Shown: one piece after another, positions 1 to 5,928 of the stretch
Position numbering within the stretch: the stretch's first letter is position 1
Layout: each line of letters starts with the position of its first letter
Source of the DNA: Bacteroidales bacterium
GTDB lineage: Bacteria; Bacteroidota; Bacteroidia; Bacteroidales; Paludibacteraceae
Direction of reading: 5' to 3'
DNA length: 6,274 nt
Assembly (NCBI GenBank): GCA_900768725.1
Contig: CAAGDU010000163.1
Span: 1 to 6,274 of the forward strand
The notes under the pieces: model-generated
Seen by the model: only the letters and a program-made list of their open reading frames with translations
What the model was told of the DNA's origin: nothing
The model's database searches: none
Program-made: the position numbers and the translations under genes

Positions 1-3
1 CAG

Positions 4-23
4 CGTAGGGGCTCGCCCCTACG
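4..23. repeat. Perfect G/C-rich hairpin
   Basis: CGTAGGGGC is followed after 2 nt by its exact reverse complement GCCCCTACG. This makes a compact 8-9 bp stem with a tiny loop. There is no T-tract beside it, so it is not a classic intrinsic terminator. It is more likely part of a dispersed intergenic repeat that continues to about position 123. Confidence 0.7.
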
Positions 24-47
24 TATGTGGGACGACAACCTCTAACT

Positions 48-73
48 CCCCCGCCCCGCTTGCGGGGAGGGGG
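48..73. repeat. Strong G/C-rich hairpin
   Basis: CCCCGC (54-59) and GCGGGG (62-67) pair around a TT loop. Beyond a G-A mismatch (53/68), CCCCC (48-52) pairs with GGGGG (69-73). The G-rich run continues to about 85. With the hairpin at 4-23 it appears to form the interior of an element whose right end is the arm at 100-123. Confidence 0.65.
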
Positions 74-84
74 TAGGGGGCGGG

Positions 85-123
85 GTTATATTGAGATTCT
101 GGGTCAACATGTATATCATTGCC
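85..123 (+). mobile_element. Right end of an inverted-repeat element (partial)
   Basis: Positions 100-123 match the right arm of the complete element at 6102-6125 in 23 of 24 positions. Similarity continues weakly inward: both copies have GGGGCG, then a TATnTTGA-like stretch, before CTGGG. The left arm would lie before the window. The interior differs from the complete copy, being G/C-rich with two hairpins instead of one short hairpin. I infer a second member of the same non-coding family, possibly a MITE or REP-like repeat. No transposase gene is visible. Confidence 0.5.
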
Positions 124-135
124 TAAATTTAATGA

Positions 136-206
136 GTAATTATACGGAAATTATATGTTAACGAAAAAATATATTTGAATAATTTTTGGAAATTTTTGTA
201 GAAATA
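136..206 (+). promoter_or_regulatory. AT-rich leader repeat, copy 1
   Basis: Two 11-bp half-sites (136-146, 147-157) of the form nTAATTAYACG and nAAATTATAYG are followed by TTAA (158-161). An A-rich stretch and the tract ATTTTTGnnGAAATA follow. The same arrangement occurs at 604-676 and, reversed, at 5929-5991. TATATTTG (170-177) fits the Bacteroidota -7 box TAnnTTTG, but I see no TTTG at the right distance upstream. No gene follows closely, so what it would control is unknown. The repeat is clear; its role is inference. Confidence 0.55.
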
Positions 207-369
207 TAATTCGCTTATTCCGGGTTTATTGCTGTTATCTTCCCCCTACCGTGCGGCTCCAGTTTTTCTACTTCCCCCACATACCGTCTCTCGCTCGCAG
301 GCAGGTGCCAATACAGCGTGCAAAGAAAGGTTTGCACAGCAATCGGGAGTATTTCCCAAATTTCAACTG

Positions 370-401
370 CAAAAATACTGCCTTTTCCTGAAATACGCAA
401 A
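370..401 (-). promoter_or_regulatory. Leftward Bacteroidota-type promoter
   Basis: Read on the minus strand, TTTG (401-398) is followed after exactly 20 nt by TATTTTTG (377-370), a perfect TTTG-N20-TAnnTTTG match to the Bacteroidota primary sigma consensus. Transcription would start near 363 and run left. No minus-strand gene follows within the window, so the target would lie beyond position 1, or the site is a relic. Its 33 bases including the spacer match the rightward promoter at 795-827 at 29 positions. Confidence 0.6.
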
Positions 402-438
402 TGATTGGCAAAATTTATGGGTAATAAAATGACATGGG

Positions 439-465
439 TTTGCCACATTTGTAACATTTGCCACA
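439..465. repeat. Three tandem 9-bp units
   Basis: TTTGCCACA (439-447), TTTGTAACA (448-456) and TTTGCCACA (457-465) lie head to tail without gaps. The middle unit differs at two positions. They sit about 40 bp upstream of the leftward promoter-like site, so they could be binding sites for an upstream regulator. Three short units could also be chance. Confidence 0.55.
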
Positions 466-553
466 ATTAAATTTAGTATGGGTATGGTCTCGGTAAGATC
501 GGCTCACACACTCGGCAACACCGTGATAAATAACGTGAGTTCGATATAAGAGA

Positions 554-575
554 ACTATTTCAGCAGTCAAATAGT
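554..575. repeat. Small inverted repeat
   Basis: ACTATTT (554-560) and AAATAGT (569-575) are perfect reverse complements separated by 8 nt. The stem is AT-rich and weak and no T-run follows, so I do not call it a terminator. It lies about 30 bp upstream of leader copy 2. Confidence 0.4.
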
Positions 576-603
576 AATTTGGTTTTTGGTAATGAATTAA
601 TGA

Positions 604-676
604 ATAATTACACGAAAATTATATGTTAAAAAGGGAAAAAAATATTTGAATATTTTTGGTAATTTTTGTGGAAATA
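604..676 (+). promoter_or_regulatory. AT-rich leader repeat, copy 2
   Basis: The 11-bp half-sites are at 604-614 and 615-625, followed by TTAA (626-629), an A-rich run and AATTTTTGTGGAAATA ending at 676. TATTTTTG (651-658) fits the -7 box, but no TTTG lies 20 nt upstream of it. Unlike the other two copies it has no inverted-repeat arm beside it. It lies about 190 nt before the glycosyltransferase start and could be a second, upstream promoter or operator for the operon. Confidence 0.5.
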
Positions 677-729
677 AAAAATCATCGTCATTTCGAGGTA
701 TATGTTTCTTATTTCGAGTTCGCGTTAAA

Positions 730-766
730 TATAAACTATATTTCTCTCCTCTCGGACGAGTTTATA
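730..766. repeat. Inverted repeat upstream of the operon promoter
   Basis: TATAAACT (730-737) and AGTTTATA (759-766) are perfect 8-bp reverse complements, 21 nt apart. The second arm ends 28 nt before the -33 box of the promoter at 795. The position would suit an operator, but the arms are AT-rich and no regulator gene is nearby, so the role is a guess. Confidence 0.35.
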
Positions 767-794
767 GGCAACCTTCTGCAAAATACGGCATAGA

Positions 795-826
795 TTTGCA
801 TATTTCGGGAAAAAGCAGTATCTTTG
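795..826 (+). promoter_or_regulatory. Likely operon promoter, Bacteroidota type
   Basis: TTTG (795-798), 20 nt, then TATCTTTG (819-826): an exact match to the TTTG-N20-TAnnTTTG consensus. Transcription should begin near 833, giving a leader of about 30 nt before the ATG at 865. This site is the main reason to reject a longer glycosyltransferase frame that reads through it. It probably drives the glycosyltransferase-hddA-gmhA-hddC/gmhB operon. Confidence 0.8.
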
Positions 827-864
827 CGGCGAGATTTAGAAATCGTAATTCAAAATTCAAAACA

Positions 865-1986
865 ATGAAGATAGTTATCCTCGGCACATCATGGCCCTAT
901 CGCGGAGGACTCGCTGCTTTCAACGAGCGTCTGGCTCGCCAGTTTATGGCGGAGGGGCATGAGGTGGAAATCCTGACCTTTACTCTCCAGTATCCCGACT
1001 TTCTCTTCCCCGGCAAGACGCAGTACTCTGATGAACCTGCGCCGGCAGACTTGAAGATTACCCGTGTGATGAACTCGGTTAATCCCTTCTCGTGGTGGAA
1101 GACGGCGCGCCTGTTGAGTCGTATCCAGCCCGACCTGATGGTGGTGAAGTTCTGGATTCCGCTCATGGCGCCCTGCTTGGGGACTATCTCGCGGCTGGCG
1201 CGCAGGCAGGGCATACGCGTGGTGTCGATTCTCGACAACGTGATACCCCACGAGCCGCATTTCTGGGACAAGTGGCTGATACGCTATTTCGTGCGCAGCA
1301 TTGACCATTTCGTGGCGATGTCCGACAGCGTGAAGCGCGACTGCGAACGCTTCCTGCCGAAGCAGAGTCCCGTGCGTGTCGCCCTCTGTCCGCACCCGCT
1401 CTACGACAACTTCGGCGAACCCTTGCCGCAGGCGGAGGCGCAGCAGCAACTGGGCTTAGAGAGCGGCTATCGCTACCTGCTCTTCTTTGGTTTCATTCGC
1501 GACTACAAGGGGCTTGACCTCCTCATGCGCGCCTACGCCGACCCGCGACTGCGGGGGGAGAAGGTGCGGCTGCTCGTGGCGGGCGAGTTCTACAACAACG
1601 CCGAGCAGTATGCGCAGTTGGAGAAGGAACTCGGCTTGGAAGGGCAAATCCTTTGGCATACGCAGTTCATCCCCAACGAGCAGGTGCGCGTCTATTTCTC
1701 CGCCGCCGACCTCATCGTGCAGCCGTACAAGTCCGCGACGCAGAGCGGTGTAACGCAGGTGGCGTACCACTTCTCCAAGCCGATGTTGGTAACCGACGTG
1801 GGCGGGCTGGCAGAGATAGTGCCGAACGGGAAGGTGGGGTACGTAACGCCCGTGGATGCCCGCGCTATTGCCGATGCACTACTTGATTTTTGCCAAAAAG
1901 ATTCTAACTATTTTAGTCAAGGAATCGCCGAAGAAAAGAAAAAATACGTATGGTCGAATATGACCAAATCGGTAATCACCATATAA
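865..1986 (+). CDS. Glycosyltransferase, GT4 type
   Basis: Predicted 373-aa cytoplasmic glycosyltransferase of GT-B fold. It starts with MKIVILGTSWPYRGGLAAF, a typical N-terminal strand and glycine-rich loop for this fold. GFIRDYKGLDLL (209-220) is the usual start of the donor-binding half. TQSGVTQVAYHF (292-303) and VGGLAEIV (312-319) lie where GT4 enzymes bind the nucleotide-sugar; E317 is a candidate catalytic or donor-binding residue. I chose ATG 865 because it begins exactly at the conserved domain and follows a good promoter; a TTG-started frame from 646 would translate that promoter. It is the first gene of the likely operon, 10 nt before hddA, so it may use GDP-heptose or build the same glycan. 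The donor and acceptor cannot be read from sequence. Base composition drops sharply near codon 338, while the protein still ends like a normal GT4 helix (EEKKKYVWSNM). Confidence 0.85.
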   Translation: MKIVILGTSWPYRGGLAAFNERLARQFMAEGHEVEILTFTLQYPDFLFPGKTQYSDEPAPADLKITRVMNSVNPFSWWKTARLLSRIQPDLMVVKFWIPLMAPCLGTISRLARRQGIRVVSILDNVIPHEPHFWDKWLIRYFVRSIDHFVAMSDSVKRDCERFLPKQSPVRVALCPHPLYDNFGEPLPQAEAQQQLGLESGYRYLLFFGFIRDYKGLDLLMRAYADPRLRGEKVRLLVAGEFYNNAEQYAQLEKELGLEGQILWHTQFIPNEQVRVYFSAADLIVQPYKSATQSGVTQVAYHFSKPMLVTDVGGLAEIVPNGKVGYVTPVDARAIADALLDFCQKDSNYFSQGIAEEKKKYVWSNMTKSVITI

Positions 1987-1996
1987 TAATATCGTT

Positions 1997-3022
1997 ATGT
2001 TGATTCGCAGCAAAGCCCCGTTACGTTTAGGTCTCGCAGGAGGTGGCACCGATGTGTCTCCCTATTCAGACATCTATGGTGGTGCTATCCTTAATGCCAC
2101 CATCTCGCTCTACGCTTATACCACCATCGAACCCACAGACGATGGAACAATCGTATTCGCCTCTCCCGATGCAGGTAAAGAAGAAAGTTATAGTAGTTGT
2201 AACCAATTGGATACAGAAGGCTATTTCATACTCGCCAAAGGGGTTTATAACCGCATAGTACGTAATTTTACCCACCGCCCTCTCTCCTTTCGTATCACTT
2301 GCCACGTTGATTCGCCGGCAGGAAGCGGATTGGGTACAAGCAGTACATTGGTAGTAAGCATATTAGGAGCTTTTGCAGAGTGGCTAAAGTTGCCTTTGGG
2401 CGAATACGATATCGCGCGTTTGGCATACGAGATAGAACGCATTGACCTCGGCATGGCAGGAGGCAAGCAAGACCAGTATGCTGCCACGTTCGGAGGATTC
2501 AACTATATGCAGTTCCTGCAAGACGATAAGGTGATAGTCAATCCTTTGCGCATTCGCCAACGCTATCAAGATGAGTTGGCACACAACCTTCTCCTTTATT
2601 ATACAGAAACCAGCCATGTGAGTGCAAGAATCATAGAAGGACAAATAAAAAATGTAAAGGAAAAGAATAGTTCTTCCGTAGAGGCTATGCACCAACTGAA
2701 AAAACAAGCTGAATGGATGAAAGAAGTGCTTTTGCGCGGGGAAATAGACCGATTGGGTGAGATTCTTAACTTCGGCTGGGAGGAGAAGAAAAAGATGACC
2801 TATGATATCACTAACCCCTTGCTGGATAGTATCTATACAACGGCCATCTTAGCAGGTGCCTCGGGCGGGAAAGTGAGTGGCGCAGGAGGCGGAGGATTTA
2901 TGTTCTTCTATTGCCCTGGCATCACACGTTATAATGTAGAGCGTGCACTGCAAGCCAAGTTTGCAGGGCAAGCCAAACGATATGAATTTACACAAGAAGG
3001 ATTGAAGACATGGACACTATAA
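1997..3022 (+). CDS. hddA: D-glycero-D-manno-heptose 7-phosphate kinase
   Basis: 341-aa GHMP-family sugar kinase. It should use ATP to phosphorylate C1 of D-glycero-D-manno-heptose 7-phosphate, giving the alpha 1,7-bisphosphate, in the cytoplasm. The three GHMP motifs are all present: RSKAPLRLGLAGGGTD (4-19), the phosphate-binding loop SPAGSGLGTSS (106-116) and the C-terminal GGKVSGAGGGGF (290-301). GGKQDQYAA (155-163) is typical of the HddA/fucokinase branch, with D159 the likely catalytic acid. Sugar kinases such as galactokinase or fucokinase share these motifs, but adjacency to gmhA and an HddC/GmhB fusion strongly favours HddA. It is a GHMP enzyme, not the PfkB-type HldE of the ADP-heptose route. 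The gene overlaps gmhA by 13 nt, suggesting translational coupling. Its base composition is lower in G+C than the first part of the glycosyltransferase gene. Confidence 0.9.
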   Translation: MLIRSKAPLRLGLAGGGTDVSPYSDIYGGAILNATISLYAYTTIEPTDDGTIVFASPDAGKEESYSSCNQLDTEGYFILAKGVYNRIVRNFTHRPLSFRITCHVDSPAGSGLGTSSTLVVSILGAFAEWLKLPLGEYDIARLAYEIERIDLGMAGGKQDQYAATFGGFNYMQFLQDDKVIVNPLRIRQRYQDELAHNLLLYYTETSHVSARIIEGQIKNVKEKNSSSVEAMHQLKKQAEWMKEVLLRGEIDRLGEILNFGWEEKKKMTYDITNPLLDSIYTTAILAGASGGKVSGAGGGGFMFFYCPGITRYNVERALQAKFAGQAKRYEFTQEGLKTWTL

Positions 3023-3591
3023 TAAAATCTATTGGCGATAGTATCAGCGTGAAGCAACAAATTTTGCAATCAGACATCCTGTTACGAACGATTCAGCAAG
3101 TTGCAGACGTGATTATTGCTGCATTGCAAAGCGGCAAGCGAGTTCTATGGTGCGGCAACGGAGGTAGTGCCGCCGATGCCCAGCACCTTGCAGCAGAACT
3201 CTCAGGACGTTTCTACTACGACCGCCCGCCGCTTAACTCTGAGGCACTCCACTGCAACACATCCTACCTGACTGCTGTGGCTAATGACTACGGATACGAC
3301 CTCATCTATTCGCGAATGATTGACGGCGCATGTCATCCGGGCGATGTACTAATAGGCATTTCCACCTCCGGCAACTCGAAGAATATCTTGAATGCTTTTT
3401 CCAAAGCGCGGCAATTGGGGGTAACGACGATTGCCATGACCGGTGCGACAGGAGGTGCAATGCGCGAACGAGCAGACTATCTCCTCAATGTACCTTCATG
3501 TGATACACCACGCATTCAAGAATCGCATATCATGCTGGGGCATATTATCTGCGAGATGGTAGAAGCGCGTATTTTCCCTAAAAAGGCATAG
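3010..3591 (+). CDS. gmhA: Sedoheptulose 7-phosphate isomerase
   Basis: 193-aa SIS-domain isomerase, close to the usual GmhA length. It converts sedoheptulose 7-phosphate to D-glycero-D-manno-heptose 7-phosphate, the committed first step. Visible features are WCGNGGSAADAQH (47-59), AAELSGRF (61-68), the phosphate-binding STSGNS (118-123) and RIQESHIMLGH (168-178). In E. coli GmhA the zinc ligands are H61, E65, Q172 and H180; here H59, E63, Q170 and H178 have the same spacing, so the metal site looks intact. E. coli has SHCDA where this protein has SAADA, which is common among other GmhA-like proteins. The ATG lies inside the end of hddA, and AGAAGGA about 10 nt upstream is a possible weak ribosome binding site. 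The stop is 6 nt before the fusion gene. A related SIS protein such as DiaA is unlikely in this context. Confidence 0.92.
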   Translation: MDTIIKSIGDSISVKQQILQSDILLRTIQQVADVIIAALQSGKRVLWCGNGGSAADAQHLAAELSGRFYYDRPPLNSEALHCNTSYLTAVANDYGYDLIYSRMIDGACHPGDVLIGISTSGNSKNILNAFSKARQLGVTTIAMTGATGGAMRERADYLLNVPSCDTPRIQESHIMLGHIICEMVEARIFPKKA

Positions 3592-3597
3592 TCTGAG

Positions 3598-4857
3598 ATG
3601 TTTAAAGAGGTGGTTATATTAGCCGGTGGATTCGGGACACGTCTGAGTCATGTATTGGGCAATGTTCCTAAACCCATGGCACCCGTGTGCGGAAAGCCTT
3701 TTCTCACTTATCTGCTTTCGCGATTAGAACAGGCAGGGGCAGAACATGTCATCTTGGCAACAGGACATCTGCACGAGGTGGTGGAAAACTATTTTGGCAA
3801 CCGCTATCGTACTCTGTCTATCTCTTATTCTCGTGAGCAACAGCCACTATGGACAGGTGGAGCAATTATGGTAGCCTCGCGACTGATAAAGGGCGACCAT
3901 TTCTTGGTGCTAAACGGCGATACATTGTTTGATATTGATTTCAATGCACTATGCCGACTGCATATAGCCCGTAGTGCGGATATATCGGTGGCACTGCGCC
4001 ACGTAGAAGATACTGCGCGCTACGGAGCAGTGGAATATATTACCACGCAACAAGACAGAGGGAGGATTTGTACTTTCGAAGAGAAAACAAGTAGCAATGG
4101 AGTTGGATGGATTAACGGAGGCATATATGTCATCAACCGGCGGTGGTTGCAGTCATTGCAGATGCCTCAGAAGTTCTCGTTCGAGAAAGAAGTGCTGCAA
4201 GCAATGGTCAAAGATATACATATCTATGGATTGCCTACCGACAACTATTTCATTGATATTGGTATTCCGGGAGACTATTACCGTTCACAAAGAGAGTTTA
4301 CAGACTTTTTTCCTGATGACCAAAACCTATTCCTTGACAGAGACGGCGTTATCAATGTGCAGGTGAAAGGGGATTATGTACGCAACTGGGGAATGTGGCA
4401 ATGGCTTCCCAAAGCGGCGCAAACGGTAGCGGAACTGTCCAAACATTACGCCCGCACTTTCGTGGTAACCAATCAGCAGGGCATCAACAAGGGATTGTTT
4501 ACCATGGCAGACATCCGCAATATCCACTCCAATATGATGGAGGAGATAGAATCCTACGGCGGAAAAATCGATCATGTGTACGTATGTGCCGACTTGGAAA
4601 CCTCCCATAGCCCTAACCGTAAGCCTGCTATCGGTATGGCACGGCAAGCGGCAACCGATTACCCTGATGTGGAACTGACCAAAAGTATCATGATAGGCGA
4701 TAGTCTCAGCGATATGCAATTCGGTTGGAAAGCAGGTATGCGATGCGTGTATCTGCACCATAACGCTCCTATTCCAACCGAAGTAAGAGATTATACTGAC
4801 CTTCTGTGTACCGACCTGCAAGAATTTGCAGATAGACACAGAATGCACAAATCTTAG
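3598..4857 (+). CDS. Fused heptose-1-P guanylyltransferase and heptose bisphosphatase
   Basis: 419-aa two-domain enzyme. Residues 1-235 are a sugar-phosphate nucleotidyltransferase: LAGGFGTRL (8-16), PKPM (24-27), LNGDT (105-109), GWINGGIYV (170-178) and FIDIGIPGDY (218-227), best matching HddC, which makes GDP-heptose from heptose 1-phosphate and GTP. Residues 241-410 are a HAD phosphatase of the GmhB/histidinol-phosphatase class: DRDG (247-250; nucleophile D247, acid/base D249), TNQQG (291-295), RKP (341-343) and GDSLSD (367-372). It should remove the 7-phosphate of heptose 1,7-bisphosphate. The phosphatase acts before the transferase, so domain order is opposite to reaction order. E. coli GmhB has a zinc loop of three Cys and one His; here only C330 and a displaced H337 remain, so that site is probably lost. 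GDP use is inferred from the HddA-type kinase. The gene ends tail to tail with thiL. Confidence 0.88.
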   Translation: MFKEVVILAGGFGTRLSHVLGNVPKPMAPVCGKPFLTYLLSRLEQAGAEHVILATGHLHEVVENYFGNRYRTLSISYSREQQPLWTGGAIMVASRLIKGDHFLVLNGDTLFDIDFNALCRLHIARSADISVALRHVEDTARYGAVEYITTQQDRGRICTFEEKTSSNGVGWINGGIYVINRRWLQSLQMPQKFSFEKEVLQAMVKDIHIYGLPTDNYFIDIGIPGDYYRSQREFTDFFPDDQNLFLDRDGVINVQVKGDYVRNWGMWQWLPKAAQTVAELSKHYARTFVVTNQQGINKGLFTMADIRNIHSNMMEEIESYGGKIDHVYVCADLETSHSPNRKPAIGMARQAATDYPDVELTKSIMIGDSLSDMQFGWKAGMRCVYLHHNAPIPTEVRDYTDLLCTDLQEFADRHRMHKS

Positions 4858-5927
4858 TTTCTTTCCGTAAATGCATTCCAGCCTTGGGCGATGATGTTGA
4901 TTTCCTCGCCGTTGCGACCGATGAGGTGGCGTCCGTACTCGGGTTTGGTGATGTGTCCGATGATATAGACATCGTCCAGGGGCACCAGTTTCTCGTAGTC
5001 GGAGAGCGAGCAGGTGAAGAGCAGTTCGTAGTCCTCTCCGCCGTTGAGGGCGCAGGTAACGATGTTCAGGTTCATCTCCTCGGCGAGTGCAGCCGCCTGA
5101 TAATCAATAGGTAACTTGTCTTCATACACCGCACATCCGACGTTCGACTGGGAGCAGATATGCAGCAGTTCGCTGCTCAGTCCATCCGACACATCCATCA
5201 TCGCCGTGGGCTTGATACCCGCCTTGCGCAGTTTGGCGATGATGTCGCGCCGCGCCTCGGGTTTCAGTTGCCGCTCCAGCAGGTACTCTTTGCCCTCGAA
5301 GACCGCTTCGCTGACCGACCGCTCTGCTGTCTGACCGCTCTGCTGTCCGACCGCTTTGCTGTCCGACTGTGCCCAGGCTTGGCGTTCGCGCTCGAGGAGG
5401 AGGAGACCCATGTAGGCAGTGCCGAGGTTCCCCGTAACGCAGATGAGGTCGTTCTCTTTGGCACCGTTGCGATAGACTATCTCGTCCGCCTTGGCGGTTC
5501 CAAGGCAGGTGATGGAGATGGTCAGTCCGGTCATAGAGGCGCAGGTGTCGCCGCCGACCAAGTCCACGCCGTAGCGCTCGCAGGCGAGGCGGATGCCGCT
5601 GTACAGTTCCTCCACCTGCTCCACTGAGAAGCGTTGGCTGAGCCCCAGCGAGACAGTTATCTGCGTGGGGGTGCCGTTCATGGCGTAGATGTCCGAGAAA
5701 TTGACCACCGCCGCCTTGTAACCGAGGTGCTTGAGGGGAACGTACTCCAAGTTGAAGTGGATACCCTCGAGGAGCATGTCGGTGGTCATAAGCACTTGGT
5801 TATCACCGAAGTTCATCACGGCAGCGTCGTCGCCGACCCCTTTTAGGGTAGAGGGCTGCTGCTGCGGGAGTTGGTCTGTGAGTCGGCGGATAAGCCCGAA
5901 CTCACCCAATGTAGAAATCTGAGTCAT
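4854..5927 (-). CDS. thiL: Thiamine-monophosphate kinase
   Basis: 357-aa cytoplasmic kinase (PurM/AIR-synthetase-like fold) that turns thiamine monophosphate plus ATP into thiamine diphosphate. N-terminal half: GEFGLIRRL (8-16), GDDAAV (32-37), TTDMLLEGIHF (48-58), NFSDIYAMNGTP (76-87), VGGDT (124-128). C-terminal half: VTGNLG (164-169), MMDVSDGLSSEL (243-254), GGEDYELLF (296-304). Metal- and ATP-binding aspartates are present. It is slightly longer than many ThiL proteins because of a hydrophilic insert (about 184-206) encoded by a 16-bp tandem repeat. I chose the ATG at 5927: MTQISTLGEFGLIRRL fits the family N-terminus, whereas a TTG at 5951 only adds residues translated from the leader repeat. 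Its stop codon overlaps that of the fusion gene. G+C content is high, about 67% over 5221-5280. It has no metabolic link to the heptose genes. Confidence 0.95.
   Translation of the reverse strand: MTQISTLGEFGLIRRLTDQLPQQQPSTLKGVGDDAAVMNFGDNQVLMTTDMLLEGIHFNLEYVPLKHLGYKAAVVNFSDIYAMNGTPTQITVSLGLSQRFSVEQVEELYSGIRLACERYGVDLVGGDTCASMTGLTISITCLGTAKADEIVYRNGAKENDLICVTGNLGTAYMGLLLLERERQAWAQSDSKAVGQQSGQTAERSVSEAVFEGKEYLLERQLKPEARRDIIAKLRKAGIKPTAMMDVSDGLSSELLHICSQSNVGCAVYEDKLPIDYQAAALAEEMNLNIVTCALNGGEDYELLFTCSLSDYEKLVPLDDVYIIGHITKPEYGRHLIGRNGEEINIIAQGWNAFTERN
5315..5370. repeat. 16-bp tandem repeat inside thiL
   Basis: Three head-to-tail units of CYGACCGCTYTGCTGT lie at 5315-5330, 5331-5346 and 5347-5362, with a partial fourth (to 5370). 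A decayed copy may precede them (5301-5312). Units differ by one or two C/T changes. They encode residues 186-205 of ThiL, in the loop between VTGNLG and LKPEARRDI. Because 16 is not a multiple of 3, each copy is read in a different frame, and three copies (48 nt) preserve the frame. Confidence 0.85.
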
Positions 5928-5928
5928 A

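Larger units (their letters stand above)
1..864. other. Gene-free region carrying repeats and promoters
   Basis: I see no convincing protein or RNA gene here. Open frames exist on both strands, but they are short, have no recognisable domain, and the longest on each strand reads through promoter-like repeats. The region holds two G/C-rich hairpins and an inverted-repeat arm (to 123), two leader repeats (136-206, 604-676), a leftward promoter-like site (370-401), a 9-bp tandem repeat (439-465), two small inverted repeats (554-575, 730-766) and the likely operon promoter (795-826). Composition changes from very G/C-rich (1-85) to AT-rich (about 120-215). Confidence 0.75.

Noticed and set aside
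48..73. Intrinsic terminator for a gene left of the window
   Set aside because: The stem is strong but no T-tract follows on either strand, and the flanking sequence looks like a dispersed repeat.
229..432. Plus-strand open frame of 67 codons
   Set aside because: No domain or coding-like composition; it runs antisense through the leftward promoter.
215..466. Minus-strand open frame of 83 codons
   Set aside because: Its middle (FANHLRISGKGSIFA) is simply the translated leftward promoter, and the same kind of peptide appears by translating the rightward promoter. No other support.
646..864. N-terminal extension of the glycosyltransferase starting at a TTG
   Set aside because: It translates leader repeat copy 2 and the promoter at 795-826, has no domain, and the family N-terminus begins at the ATG at 865.
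889..1449. Long minus-strand open frame of 186 codons opposite the glycosyltransferase
   Set aside because: Typical antisense shadow in high-G+C coding DNA; arginine- and histidine-rich, with no recognisable motif.
5160..5627. Plus-strand open frame of 155 codons opposite thiL
   Set aside because: Shadow of thiL, whose motifs are all intact on the other strand.
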